Assembly: GCA_964578535.1 (NCBI GenBank)
Contig: CAZODI010000005.1
Coordinates: forward strand, 45,602 to 109,601
Origin: PHBD01 sp964578535
GTDB taxonomy: Bacteria; Desulfobacterota; Syntrophia; Syntrophales; PHBD01
Direction: 5' to 3'
Length of the DNA stretch: 64,000 nucleotides
Position numbers and translations under genes: made by a program. This document shows, piece by piece, positions 8,573-16,532 of this stretch. The notes beneath the pieces are model-generated. The model ran no database searches and was not told the origin of the DNA. It worked only from the letters and a program-made list of their open reading frames with translations. How positions within the stretch are numbered: position 1 is the first letter of the stretch; each line of letters opens with the position of its first letter.

Positions 8573-8631
8573 CGGCGGGCCCCGACCATGAGCCGTCGGC
8601 ACTCCGAACAGAAGCATCTCGGGAACAAACC

Positions 8632-9750
8632 ATGAACAGAACCCCTCTCTTCAGCCGCCATGAAGCCCTTGGGGCCCGGATCATCGATTTCGGGGGCTGG
8701 GCCATGCCGGTCCAGTACACCAACGTGATCGAGGAGCACCATGCCACCCGGGAGCGGGTCACCCTGTTCGACACCTGCCACATGGGCGAGATCGACGTAT
8801 CGGGCTCCGAGGCCCTGCCGTTCCTCCAGATGGCCCTGACCCGCGACCTGGCTCCGCTCGAGACGGGCCAGATGCGCCTGAGCCTTCTGGTGAACGAGAA
8901 GGGCGGGATCCTGGACGACCTGACGGTATACCGTTTCGGCCTGGATCGATACCGCCTGGTGACCAATGCCTCCACCCTGGAAAAGGATTTCCGCTGGCTC
9001 ATGAATCTGCGGGAACGGACGGGGCACCGGGTCGACATCACCGACCGGAGCGACGCCATCGGCAAGATCGACATCCAGGGACCCCGGGCGGAGGGGATTC
9101 TCCAGGGACTCGTTCCGGTCCTTCTCAAGCCGCTGTCCTACTACACGTTCCTGGAAACCTCCGTCGGGTCCGTCCCGGCTGTGATCTCCCGGAGCGGCTA
9201 CACCGGGGAGGACGGCTTCGAGGTCTATGTGGCGTCGGAGGAGGCGGGAAACGTCTGGGATCTCCTTCTCGACGCCGGCAGGGCTCATGGGATCCGGCCC
9301 GCCGGGCTCGGCGCCCGCGACACGCTTCGCCTGGAAGCGGGCATGATGCTTTACGGGAACGAGATGTGCGAAGGCGTCACCCCCTACGAGGTCGTCTACG
9401 GCTGGCTGGTGAACCTCGAGAAGGACTTCGTCGGCCGCGACGCCCTGGCCAGGCAGAAGCAGGAAGGAATTCGCCGCAAACTGGTGGGATTCCAGATGGA
9501 AGACCGGGGGATCGCCCGCCATGGATACCAGGTCATCCGGGACGGCGCGGTCATCGGCGACGTGACCTCCGGGACCTTTGCGCCGACCCTGCAGCGGGCC
9601 GTGGGATTGGCCTTCGTCCCTCCCGACTGCCGCGAGCCGGGGACCCCGCTCACGATCCGGATCCGGCAGAGCGACGCCCGGGCGACCGTCGTCCCGCTTC
9701 CCTTCTACCGGAAGGAAAAGAAAAACGAATTCTACAACACCTTTATATAA
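8632..9750 (+). CDS. gcvT: Aminomethyltransferase, glycine cleavage T-protein
   Basis: A 372-aa T-protein that transfers the aminomethyl carbon from lipoylated H-protein to tetrahydrofolate, releasing ammonia. The N-terminus has the family signatures HEALGARIIDFGGWAMPVQY and LFDTCHMGEIDVSG. The middle has SRSGYTGEDGFEVY, and GLGARDTLRLEAGMMLYGNE marks the folate-binding fold. The length is typical. It is 9 bp upstream of gcvH and opens the glycine cleavage cluster. A GCV system in an anaerobe may run in either direction, feeding or draining methylene-tetrahydrofolate. Confidence 0.96.
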   Translation: MNRTPLFSRHEALGARIIDFGGWAMPVQYTNVIEEHHATRERVTLFDTCHMGEIDVSGSEALPFLQMALTRDLAPLETGQMRLSLLVNEKGGILDDLTVYRFGLDRYRLVTNASTLEKDFRWLMNLRERTGHRVDITDRSDAIGKIDIQGPRAEGILQGLVPVLLKPLSYYTFLETSVGSVPAVISRSGYTGEDGFEVYVASEEAGNVWDLLLDAGRAHGIRPAGLGARDTLRLEAGMMLYGNEMCEGVTPYEVVYGWLVNLEKDFVGRDALARQKQEGIRRKLVGFQMEDRGIARHGYQVIRDGAVIGDVTSGTFAPTLQRAVGLAFVPPDCREPGTPLTIRIRQSDARATVVPLPFYRKEKKNEFYNTFI

Positions 9751-9759
9751 GGAGCACCT

Positions 9760-10158
9760 ATGGCCAAACCGAATCCGACGGATCGCAGATACTCCCGGGA
9801 GCACGAATGGGCCCTGGCCGGGCCTGACGGAACGGTCACCGTGGGCATCACCGACTATGCCCAGGAGATGTTGACGGACATCGTCTTCGTGGAGCTGCCG
9901 CAGACGGGAAGAAAGGTCCGCCAGGCAGAGGCCTTCGCCGTGGTGGAATCGGTGAAGTCCGTATCCGACATCTACGCCCCCGTAAGCGGCGAGGTCATTG
10001 CCGTCAATTCCGAACTGGAAAGCAGGCCCGAACTGGTCAACCAGGACGCCTTCGGCGAGGGGTGGATCGCCCGGATCAAAATGGACGATCCGAAGGAGCT
10101 GGACGGACTGATGGACGCGGCGGCGTATAGTGAGATGATCCTGCAGGAACCCCACTGA
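9760..10158 (+). CDS. gcvH: Glycine cleavage system H-protein
   Basis: A 132-aa lipoyl carrier that shuttles the aminomethyl group among P, T and L proteins. The lipoylated lysine is K66 in VVESVKSVSDIYAP, the diagnostic motif. SREHEWAL near the N-terminus and VGITDYAQEMLTDIVFVELP are also conserved. It directly follows gcvT. An AAGGAG ribosome-binding site precedes the start. The stop codon abuts a palindromic repeat element that separates it from gcvPA. Confidence 0.97.
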   Translation: MAKPNPTDRRYSREHEWALAGPDGTVTVGITDYAQEMLTDIVFVELPQTGRKVRQAEAFAVVESVKSVSDIYAPVSGEVIAVNSELESRPELVNQDAFGEGWIARIKMDDPKELDGLMDAAAYSEMILQEPH

Positions 10159-10159
10159 C

Positions 10160-10281
10160 AGGCTGCTGAAGAGGGGTCGTCTGCTGTGTTGCCCTCGTCC
10201 CCTGCCGTTCGACGTACGAAAAAGTACGCCTCACGGCCCGGAACTTCGGGCGCCTTGCATCCAACCCCTCTTGAGCAGCTT
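10160..10281. repeat. intergenic palindromic repeat element (copy 1)
   Basis: A ~122-bp imperfect inverted repeat between gcvH and gcvPA. The left arm begins AGGCTGCTGAAGAGGGGT and the right arm ends ACCCCTCTTGAGCAGCTT, near-perfect reverse complements. The centre holds CGTACGAAAAAGTACG. The CCTTGCATCCAA string near the right arm recurs in the copies at 23.5-24.0 kb. It has no coding capacity, and its size and ends are like a MITE or large REP element. Confidence 0.75.
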
Positions 10282-10386
10282 GAGCAAAGGCATCTTCATA
10301 CAAAACCGGCCGGGCAAGATCGCGGGCATGGATGACGAACGTGCCCGCCGGCTTAAGAAAGTGGAAATCCTTTTCAGGACGGTGCC

Positions 10387-11727
10387 ATGGAATACGTGCC
10401 CCACACAGAGCGTGACAGGCGGCGGATGCTGGAAACCATCGGTGTCGCCTCCGTGGAGGATCTGTTTTCTGACATCCCGGAACCCTTCCGGCTGAAGGCC
10501 CCCCTGAACCTGCCGTCGCCCCTGGCGGAGCAGGAGGCCTTCTCCCTGCTGGAGGAGATGGCATCACGGAACCGTCCGGGCCGCATCGTCCTGGCCGGGG
10601 CGGGCGCTTACCGGCACTACATTCCCGCCGTCGTGGGCCATGTTACGGGCCGTTCCGAATTTTACACCGCCTACACGCCCTACCAGGCGGAGATCAGCCA
10701 GGGTATCCTCCAGGCCATCTACGAATACCAGACCATGATCGCCGGCCTGACGGGAATGCAGGTGGCCAACGCGTCCATGTACGACGGCGCCTCCGCCGTC
10801 GCGGAAGCGGCGGTCCTGGCCGCCAAGACCCTGGGACGGAGCCGCCTTGTCACCGCCCGGTCCGTCCATCCCGAGTATCGCCGGGTCCTCTCGACCTATG
10901 CCTGGGCGAACGGGTACGACGTAGAGGAGGTCCCCTTCGGCGCCGACGGCCGGGTCGACGGGAAAGCGCTGCAGGAAGCCGTCGACGAACGGACGGCGGC
11001 GGTCGTCATCCAGTCCCCCAATTTCTTCGGGGTCATCGAAGACCTCGCCGCCCTCGAGCCGGCGGTCCACGGCCCCGGCGCGCTCCTCGTCGCCGGATTC
11101 ACCGAGGCCCTGTCGCTGGGTCTCCTGAAGCCTCCCGGGGCATCGGGGGCGGACATCGTCGCGGGAGAGGGGCAGAGCTTCGGCAATCCCATGGCCTACG
11201 GCGGTCCCTACCTGGGAATCTTCGCCGCCTCGGAAAAGCTGCTGCGCAAGATTCCGGGGCGCCTCGCCGGGGCCACGGTGGATCGGGACGGGAAACGGGC
11301 CTTTGTCCTGACCCTGCAGACAAGAGAGCAGCACATCCGCCGGGAGAAGGCCACCTCCAACATCTGCTCCAATGAGGCCCTCTGCGCGCTCGCCGCCTCG
11401 GTCTACCTCGCCGGCCTGGGGAAGAACCTGAGAAAGCTGGCCGAGCTGAATGTCTGGAAGGCCCTCTTCCTGAAGGATCTTCTCCTCGGGTTGCCGGGCT
11501 GGAAGCCCGTCTTCAGCGGCCCCGTGTTCAACGAATTCGTGCTCCGCTGCCCGGACCCCCGGGGCACCAATGCGGCCCTTGAAAGGGGGGGGATCGTCGG
11601 CGGCTTCGAGCTGGGGCGCGGTTATCCGGAGTTGGAGGGCTGCCTGCTCTTCTGCGCAACGGAGATGCTCTCCAGGGGCGACATGGAAAGAGCGGCGGAG
11701 ATTCTGGCCGGCGCTCGGAGCTCCTGA
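10387..11727 (+). CDS. gcvPA: Glycine dehydrogenase (decarboxylating) subunit 1
   Basis: A 446-aa N-terminal half of the two-subunit P-protein, which decarboxylates glycine and passes the aminomethyl group to lipoyl-GcvH. MEYVPHTERDRRRMLETIGV, YHYIPAV-like RHYIPAVVGH, TAYTPYQAEISQGILQ, GMQVANASMYDG and the SNICSNEALCALAA region are all typical of GcvPA. AGGA lies 7-8 nt before the ATG. It forms the active enzyme with GcvPB (12932-14392), but two unrelated genes lie between them, which is unusual because the two are normally adjacent. Confidence 0.95.
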   Translation: MEYVPHTERDRRRMLETIGVASVEDLFSDIPEPFRLKAPLNLPSPLAEQEAFSLLEEMASRNRPGRIVLAGAGAYRHYIPAVVGHVTGRSEFYTAYTPYQAEISQGILQAIYEYQTMIAGLTGMQVANASMYDGASAVAEAAVLAAKTLGRSRLVTARSVHPEYRRVLSTYAWANGYDVEEVPFGADGRVDGKALQEAVDERTAAVVIQSPNFFGVIEDLAALEPAVHGPGALLVAGFTEALSLGLLKPPGASGADIVAGEGQSFGNPMAYGGPYLGIFAASEKLLRKIPGRLAGATVDRDGKRAFVLTLQTREQHIRREKATSNICSNEALCALAASVYLAGLGKNLRKLAELNVWKALFLKDLLLGLPGWKPVFSGPVFNEFVLRCPDPRGTNAALERGGIVGGFELGRGYPELEGCLLFCATEMLSRGDMERAAEILAGARSS

Positions 11728-11733
11728 TCATAA

Positions 11734-12174
11734 ATGGAAAAAATCATGGCCGATTCCAGACCTCCCACTCATGTGGTCACCCGGCTTGTCAAGAGCGAGG
11801 ACCTGAACCATCACGGCACCCTCTTCGCGGGCCGGAACGCCGAATGGTTCGTGGAGGCGGGCTTCATCGCCGCCGCGGGCATCACCTCCCCGGCGAACGT
11901 CCTGTGCGTCAACATCCACGGCCTGGTGTTCAAGAAGCCCGTGCCCAGCGGCTCCATCATCCGCTACGAGAGCCGCATCGTGAAGGCCGGGCTGACCAGT
12001 CTCCTGGCCTACATCCAGGTGTTCCTGCAGAACGATATGAGGCTGCTCGTGGACGGCTTCCTGACCTTCGTTCACGTGAACCGGGAGGGACGGCCATTCC
12101 CCCACGGCGTCGTCGTTCCGGAAACCCCGGGAGACCGCCCCATCCTGGAGCGGCTCCGCACCATTTCCGCGTGA
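11734..12174 (+). CDS. Hotdog-fold acyl-CoA thioesterase
   Basis: A 146-aa protein of the YciA/acyl-CoA hydrolase group. EDLNHHGTLFAGRNAEWFVE matches the active-site helix region of the hotdog fold, and PVPSGSIIRYESRIVKAG matches the following strands. It probably hydrolyses an acyl-CoA in the cytoplasm. It starts 6 bp after gcvPA and so is very likely co-transcribed within the glycine cleavage cluster. No functional link with glycine metabolism is known to me; nearby acyl-CoA synthetase suggests control of acyl-CoA pools. Confidence 0.8.
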   Translation: MEKIMADSRPPTHVVTRLVKSEDLNHHGTLFAGRNAEWFVEAGFIAAAGITSPANVLCVNIHGLVFKKPVPSGSIIRYESRIVKAGLTSLLAYIQVFLQNDMRLLVDGFLTFVHVNREGRPFPHGVVVPETPGDRPILERLRTISA

Positions 12175-12229
12175 CGCGGGGAGGAAGACCCCTTCCGGTC
12201 CCGAACCATTTCCAGCGAACAAGGAGGAC

Positions 12230-12913
12230 ATGATGAAAACGGCATCGTACTTCCGGAAATTCCGGCTCCCTCTGACCCTTCTTTCCGCCTTCCTGTTTCT
12301 GGCTGCCGCCCTGGCCGCCCCGCCGGCTTCCTTCGCGGCCTACTCCAGGACTGCAGACGAAGCCATGCTCACGTTCGACCGGTTCATCGATCTCTACATC
12401 AAGAAGGATCTGAAAGGGATCATGGCCCTTCACGACGACAGCGTCACGGCCATCGGTACGAACCTCGACGAGCAGTTCATCGGCCGGGAGGCGATGAGCA
12501 AGGCCTACGCCCGGGACTTCGCCCGCATCGACAAGATCAAGTCGATCGGCTGGTCCGTCCTGTCCTCCGGGGCACAGGGATCCGTTGCCTGGGTGGCCGC
12601 GGATCTCCGAATTTCCTGCATCATGGGTGGCGCTGACCGGAACATCGGCGGCCGCCTGACCGCGGTCCTCCGGAAGAAAGGAAAGAACTGGCTGATCGTT
12701 CAGACCCACTACTCCCTGCCGGCGGACAGGATCGTACGGATGGACGCCATGGTCACCTTCGGGCAGATCGATGTCAACAGCGACGGCAAGATCAGCTTCG
12801 AGGAAATCAAGATCTGGATCCGGGACGTCACCCCCGAGGCCTTCCGGAACGCCGACCGGAACGGTGACGGGTACCTGAACCGGGAAGAGTACGATCTCCT
12901 TCGCAAAAAATAG
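12230..12913 (+). CDS. Secreted NTF2/SnoaL-like protein with C-terminal EF-hand pair
   Basis: A 227-aa predicted exported protein. A signal peptide with a long hydrophobic core (LTLLSAFLFLAAALAA) is followed by an alpha+beta domain with the look of a SnoaL/NTF2-like fold (FDRFIDLYIKKDLKGIMALH ... EQFIGREAMSKAYARDF). The C-terminus carries two EF-hand calcium loops, DVNSDGKISFEE and DRNGDGYLNREE, spaced as a pair. The function is unknown; calcium binding outside the cytoplasm is a fair inference. An AAGGAGG site precedes the tandem ATG start. The gene lies inside the glycine cleavage operon between gcvPA and gcvPB. Confidence 0.72.
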   Translation: MMKTASYFRKFRLPLTLLSAFLFLAAALAAPPASFAAYSRTADEAMLTFDRFIDLYIKKDLKGIMALHDDSVTAIGTNLDEQFIGREAMSKAYARDFARIDKIKSIGWSVLSSGAQGSVAWVAADLRISCIMGGADRNIGGRLTAVLRKKGKNWLIVQTHYSLPADRIVRMDAMVTFGQIDVNSDGKISFEEIKIWIRDVTPEAFRNADRNGDGYLNREEYDLLRKK

Positions 12914-12931
12914 GACAGCCCGAGGACTGCC

Positions 12932-14392
12932 ATGGAACTGATCTTCGAAAAAAGCCGGCCCGGCCGGCAGGCTACCGCCGTTCCGGCGAGCGACGTTCCC
13001 GCCCCGCCCCTGGAGGGTGTGATCGGCCCGGACCTGCTGCGGGGTGACGTGGACCTGCCGGAGGTGGCGGAAGTGGATCTGATCCGCCACTACACGGCCC
13101 TCTCCCGGCGCAATTTCGGCGTCGACATGGGGTTCTACCCCCTGGGCTCCTGCACCATGAAGTACAACCCCAAGCTCAACGAGGAGACGGCGCGGCTGGC
13201 GGGCTTTGCAGGCCTCCATCCGTATGTCCCGGAGTCCTACGCCCAGGGTACCCTGCAACTCCTCTTCGAACTGAAGGAGGCCCTGGCGGAAATCTTCGGC
13301 ATGGCCGATTTTACCCTTCAGCCCGCCGCGGGCGCCCACGGGGAGCTGACAGGCGTCATGATGATCAAGAAATGCTTCGAGAAACGGGGGGAACGGCGGT
13401 CGCGAATCCTGATCCCCGATTCCGCCCACGGCACGAACCCCGCCTCGGGGGCCCTCTGCGGCTACTCCGTGACGACGGTCCGATCCAATGGCGAGGGCGG
13501 CGTGGACCTGGACCATCTCCGGTCGCTCATGACGGAGGAGGTCGCCGGGCTCATGCTGACGAACCCGAACACCCTGGGGCTCTTCGAGCGCAACATCACC
13601 GGGGTGGCGGCCATCGTCCACGAACGGGGGGGACTCCTCTACGGCGACGGCGCCAACGCCAACGCCTTCCTGGGCATAGCCCGGCCGGGAGATCTCGGAT
13701 TCGACGTGATCCAGCTCAACCTGCACAAGACCTTCTCCACCCCACACGGGTGCGGGGGGCCCGGGAGCGGACCCGTCGGGGTATCAAAGGAACTGATCCC
13801 CTTCCTGCCCGTTCCCCGGGTCGTCAAGACCGACGAAGGGTACGGGTGGGAGTATGCGGCTCCGGACACCATCGGTCGCGTCCGGGCCTTTTACGGCAAC
13901 GCGGGCGTCATGGTGAAGGCCTATACGTACATCCGGACCCTCGGGGCGGAGGGGCTCCGGCACGTCGCCGAAACGGCCGTGCTGAACGCCAACTATGTGA
14001 AGGCACGCCTCGAACCCCATTTCGATCTCCCGTACCCGCGGACATGCATGCACGAATGCGTCTTCTCCGGTCGCCGGCAGGTCCGGGAGAGCGGCGTTCA
14101 TACCTCGGACATGGCCAAGCGCCTCCTGGACTACGGCTTCCACCCGCCCACCATCTATTTTCCCCTGATCGTCCCCGAGGCGATCATGATCGAGCCGGGC
14201 GAGACGGAAAGCATCGAGACGCTGGATTCCTTCTGCGACGCCATGATCGCCATCGCCGGAGAGGCCCGGGACAATCCGGACCAGGTCCGCTCGGCCCCGC
14301 TCACGACGCCGGTCCGCCGCCTCGACGAGGTGAAGGCGGCCCGGGATCCAGACGTCGTCTGGAAACGCCCCCCCACGGAGACCCCTGCATGA
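12932..14392 (+). CDS. gcvPB: Glycine dehydrogenase (decarboxylating) subunit 2
   Basis: A 486-aa C-terminal half of the P-protein carrying the PLP cofactor. The Schiff-base lysine is K266 in QLNLHKTFSTPHGCGGPGSG. The family usually reads HGGGGPG, so the Cys in place of the second Gly is a small oddity. Other marks are GFYPLGSCTMKYNP, PAAGAHGELTGVM, DSAHGTNPASG and YFPLIVPEAIMIEPGETES. It pairs with GcvPA. Its stop overlaps the start of the acyl-CoA synthetase gene as ATGA (14389-14392), so the two are translationally coupled. Confidence 0.96.
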   Translation: MELIFEKSRPGRQATAVPASDVPAPPLEGVIGPDLLRGDVDLPEVAEVDLIRHYTALSRRNFGVDMGFYPLGSCTMKYNPKLNEETARLAGFAGLHPYVPESYAQGTLQLLFELKEALAEIFGMADFTLQPAAGAHGELTGVMMIKKCFEKRGERRSRILIPDSAHGTNPASGALCGYSVTTVRSNGEGGVDLDHLRSLMTEEVAGLMLTNPNTLGLFERNITGVAAIVHERGGLLYGDGANANAFLGIARPGDLGFDVIQLNLHKTFSTPHGCGGPGSGPVGVSKELIPFLPVPRVVKTDEGYGWEYAAPDTIGRVRAFYGNAGVMVKAYTYIRTLGAEGLRHVAETAVLNANYVKARLEPHFDLPYPRTCMHECVFSGRRQVRESGVHTSDMAKRLLDYGFHPPTIYFPLIVPEAIMIEPGETESIETLDSFCDAMIAIAGEARDNPDQVRSAPLTTPVRRLDEVKAARDPDVVWKRPPTETPA

Positions 14393-16491
14393 AGAAATTC
14401 CTGGAGCCGCGCTCCGTCGCCCTGATCGGCGTTCCCCGGGCCTCGGGCCCCGACAGCTACAACAACGCCGAGACCATGCTCCGCTACGGCTATGAAGGCC
14501 GCCTCTACCCCATCAACCCCAACGCCGAAGAGATCTACGGACGGAAATCCTACAAAAGCGTCCTGGACCTCCCCGAACCGGCGGACCTGGCGGTCATTTC
14601 CACCGGCCGGGACCGGGTCCTGCCGGCCCTTAAGGACTGCATCCGCGCCGGCATCGACCGGGTTGTCGTCATCACCCAGGGTTTCTCCGACGCGGACGCA
14701 CAGGGAAAAGCGATGCAGGAGGAGATCGTTCGGACCGCCCGGGAGGGCGGCGTCCGGGTCCTGGGCCCGAACACAATGGGGATTCTGAACAACTTCAGAA
14801 ACTTCACCACGGCCTTCATGGACACGGAGCGCCCCCGGGCCTACCCACCCGTCTCCGTCATCGCCCAGACGGGCTTCATCCAGATGGCGGCCCCGAACAT
14901 GGGCTACCGGCACTGGGGAAAGGCCATCGACATCGGCAACGGCGCCGACGTGGACGTCGTGGACGCCCTGGAATACCTGGAAGACGATCCGGAAACGGAG
15001 ATCATTTTCATTTACATGGAGGGCGTCTCCCGGGGCGCGGCGTTCCTGGAGACGGCAGCCCGGATCACCCGCCGGAAGCCCGTCCTGGTCTTCAAGTCGG
15101 GTCGCACCGGGGCAGGGGCGCGGGCGGCCCTTTCCCACACGGGCTCCCTCGTGGGGGAGGACGCCGTCTTCGAGGCGGCCTTCCGCCGGACGGGAGTTCT
15201 CCGTGTGAACGACGGCTCCGAACTGACCGACGCCGTCCATGCCCTCCTCATGCTGGGTGAAATGAAAGGCCCCCGCGTCGCCGTCCTGACGATCACCGGG
15301 GCGGGCGGCATCATGGTGGTCGACGCCTGCGAGCCCCTGGGGCTCACCCTGGCGAATCTCCCCGAAGGTCTGGCAAAGGAGTTGAAGCAGGGGATCCCCG
15401 ACTGGATCGGCGTCGGCAACCCCCTGGACATCTGGCCCATCGGCATGATCGGCGGCGACTACCCGGGTGCCTTCGGCAAGGCCCTGACGGGTTTCCTTCG
15501 CGACCCCGGCGTGGACGGCGTCATGGCCATCCTGCCGGCCACGGTCTCCCCGCTTCACCAGTCCATGAATCTCGTGGAGGTGTGCGAGCGGTCCCGGCGG
15601 GAAGCGGGCAACGGGAAACCCGTGGCCATGTGGGTCTACATCGACGTGGAGCCCTTCCTGGACCGCTACGAGGCCATCCCGGGAATCGGTTGCTTTCCCA
15701 CGATCGAGCAGTCCGTCCGAGCCCTCTCCTTCTGCCGGCGCTGGCACGAGGCGAAAAACCGGAGGGAGCCGCGCCCGCGATCATTCCCGGTGGATCGAAC
15801 CGCCCTCGATCCGCTCCTCGCGAAAGGACGGGAGCGGGGAGTCCTTCTCGGCGAAGACGCCCTGGCGGTCCTGAAGGCCTTCGGAATCCCGGTAGCGCAG
15901 GGAGCCATCGCGGCCGGCCGCTCCGAACTGGAGGCCCTTGCCCCCCGTTTCCGCTACCCCGTGGTCCTGAAGCTGGCAGGCGACGCTTTCCTTCACAAGA
16001 CCGAGTGGAACGGCGTCATCTCCGGCATCGCCCGGCCCGAAGAGCTGGCCGACGCCTACGAGCGGCTCCTGGAGAACGTCCGGCGCCGCAGTCCGGACAT
16101 GGCCGTGGAGGCCGTCCAGATCCAGGAGCAGGCCTCCGGCCTGGAGATCCTCCTGGGGATCAGGCGGGATACCCAGTTCGGCCCGGTTGTCGCCTGCGGC
16201 CTGGGAGGCATCCACGCGGAGGTCTTCCGTGACGTGAGCCGCGCCCTGGCCCCTGTGGACGCGGAGGAGGCCGAGGAGATGCTCCGCTCCCTGAAGAGCG
16301 CCCCGCTCATCGAGGGAACCCGGGGCCGCCCGGGAGCCGACCGGAAGGCCCTGATCGACGTCCTGGAGCGCCTGTCTTTCCTGGCCCTGGAGATCCCGGA
16401 CATCGCCGAGCTGGACGTCAACCCCCTGATGGCCTCCCCGGAGGGCTGCCTCGCCGTGGACGCGCGGATCGTCTGGCACGGACCCCGCTGA
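14389..16491 (+). CDS. ADP-forming acyl-CoA (acetyl-CoA) synthetase, fused alpha-beta
   Basis: A 700-aa NDP-forming acyl-CoA synthetase that conserves acyl-CoA energy as ATP. Order of domains: N-terminal CoA-binding domain (FLEPRSVALIGVPRASG), succinyl-CoA-synthetase-like ligase domains with the phospho-carrier His250 in LSHTGSLVGEDA, then a C-terminal ATP-grasp domain (PVVLKLAGDAFLHKTEWNGV, ending with ELDVNPLMASPEG). The start is the ATG overlapping the gcvPB stop; the longer open frame upstream is antisense-like sequence inside gcvPB. The substrate could be acetyl-, aryl- or branched acyl-CoA. The coupling with gcvPB suggests a role in amino-acid fermentation. Confidence 0.88.
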   Translation: MKKFLEPRSVALIGVPRASGPDSYNNAETMLRYGYEGRLYPINPNAEEIYGRKSYKSVLDLPEPADLAVISTGRDRVLPALKDCIRAGIDRVVVITQGFSDADAQGKAMQEEIVRTAREGGVRVLGPNTMGILNNFRNFTTAFMDTERPRAYPPVSVIAQTGFIQMAAPNMGYRHWGKAIDIGNGADVDVVDALEYLEDDPETEIIFIYMEGVSRGAAFLETAARITRRKPVLVFKSGRTGAGARAALSHTGSLVGEDAVFEAAFRRTGVLRVNDGSELTDAVHALLMLGEMKGPRVAVLTITGAGGIMVVDACEPLGLTLANLPEGLAKELKQGIPDWIGVGNPLDIWPIGMIGGDYPGAFGKALTGFLRDPGVDGVMAILPATVSPLHQSMNLVEVCERSRREAGNGKPVAMWVYIDVEPFLDRYEAIPGIGCFPTIEQSVRALSFCRRWHEAKNRREPRPRSFPVDRTALDPLLAKGRERGVLLGEDALAVLKAFGIPVAQGAIAAGRSELEALAPRFRYPVVLKLAGDAFLHKTEWNGVISGIARPEELADAYERLLENVRRRSPDMAVEAVQIQEQASGLEILLGIRRDTQFGPVVACGLGGIHAEVFRDVSRALAPVDAEEAEEMLRSLKSAPLIEGTRGRPGADRKALIDVLERLSFLALEIPDIAELDVNPLMASPEGCLAVDARIVWHGPR

Positions 16492-16532
16492 CCGGCCATT
16501 CCGATCATCCGGTCCTGGGGAACATACGGCGC

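Noticed and set aside
8573..8631. Glycine riboswitch before gcvT
   Set aside because: The 59-nt space is too short, and no conserved glycine-aptamer sequence is visible here or in 7935-8248.
8557..10155. Long open frame opposite gcvT and gcvH
   Set aside because: Mirror of strongly recognised genes in high-GC DNA; its sequence has no domain and no ribosome-binding site.
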